27,446 nucleotides of DNA, taken from contig BFEA01000236.1 in assembly GCA_003427395.1 (NCBI GenBank), positions 1,498,940 through 1,526,385 on the forward strand, given 5' to 3'. Source of the stretch: Chara braunii (taxonomy: Eukaryota; Streptophyta; Charophyceae; Charales; Characeae). Below, piece by piece: positions 27,153-27,446 of this stretch (position 1 is the stretch's first letter; every line of letters starts with the position of its first letter). The notes beneath the pieces were generated by a model. The model was given only the letters and a program-made list of their open reading frames with translations. It ran no database searches and was not told the origin of the DNA. The position numbers and the translations under genes are program-made.

Positions 27153-27446
27153 TTATCTGCCTATTATGTTAACTCCTCTCTTAGCTCTTTTATAATAGGA
27201 CACAATATGTGGTGTCGTCTCGATTAGCTCATCTCTTGTAAAACAGCGATCTTCTGAAGGTTCTTCATAGGCAAATCTAACCTTATACTGTCGCTGTGGT
27301 CCACCCCTGCATCCTGATCTGTAAACATCTTCCCCAACAATCCTATCCACATCATACTTACCATCCATATCAGGGGGAATCATAGATCTGCGTGATGGAA
27401 ACATATCATTACTAATGCAAGGCAATAACTTTGAAGCGTGGAACAC
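27153..27446 (-). CDS. pol: C-terminal end of a second Ty3/gypsy integrase (chromodomain), cut by the window edge
   Basis: The 97-codon frame starts inside the protein at the window edge. VFHASKLLPCI, DVDRIV, RQYKVRFAYEEPSEDRCF and TRDELIETTPHIV parallel the same blocks of the first element's integrase tail (VFHASKLFPHI, EIDRIV, RQYKVHF, DRKELLKNAPHVV). The sequences are clearly diverged, so this is a different chromovirus family in the same orientation. It ends at a stop at 27153-27155. Whether the rest is intact lies outside the window. Confidence 0.85.
   Translation of the reverse strand: MFHASKLLPCISNDMFPSRRSMIPPDMDGKYDVDRIVGEDVYRSGCRGGPQRQYKVRFAYEEPSEDRCFTRDELIETTPHIVSYYKRAKRGVNIIGR

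Overview
The window looks like nuclear DNA of a streptophyte (green-lineage plant). The evidence is a plant-type U6 snRNA sequence at the left edge, a NO VEIN-type GHKL ATPase protein, a Ty3/gypsy chromovirus primed by initiator tRNA-Met, degenerate CCCTAAA telomere-like units, and very dense simple repeats ((CT)n, (CA)n, (GAA)n, poly-A/T) mixed with transposon debris. A charophycean alga such as Chara would fit this repeat-rich, gene-poor style, but that is inference; nothing here fixes the species. Runs of N show that it comes from a draft assembly.

Layout. 1-3504: a U6 retropseudogene with an A-rich tail, then simple repeats, a telomere-like patch and old complex tandem duplications; no gene recognised. 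3505-9396 (minus): one uninterrupted 1963-codon reading frame joining an N-terminal NO VEIN/sacsin-type GHKL ATPase domain to a C-terminal RNase III domain in which all four metal-binding acidic residues are present. This is the only clear host gene and the most interesting object in the window. Just upstream of it (9388-9745), a tandem 185-bp duplication has copied the GAA-rich leader together with the start-codon context, creating a short upstream ORF with the same first three residues. 9800-13600: a tRNA-like B box, a foldback (MITE-like) element, two more U6 retropseudogenes, a cluster of stem-loops and an array of bZIP/G-box-like motifs.

13601-23448 (minus): a complete Ty3/gypsy chromovirus. 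It has 1.43-1.46 kb LTRs, a tRNA-iMet primer-binding site, a long structured leader, gag with a CCHC knuckle, a canonical -1 frameshift heptamer (GGGAAAC) with a possible pseudoknot at the gag/pro junction, protease, RT/RNase H, integrase with chromodomain, and a polypurine tract. The LTRs are nearly identical, which suggests recent insertion. Yet pol carries an in-frame stop, a frameshift and two active-site substitutions, so this copy looks non-autonomous. Both flanks are (CT)n.

23449-27446: more (CT)n and compound microsatellites, duplicated modules sharing the motif CAGCTATGG with the LTR, a 96-bp hairpin, an intron-like segment, and at the right edge the chromodomain end of a second, different Ty3/gypsy polyprotein on the minus strand. 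The window is therefore one unusual host gene set in retroelement-dominated intergenic DNA; the retroelement genes work together in one replication cycle, while the host gene stands alone.
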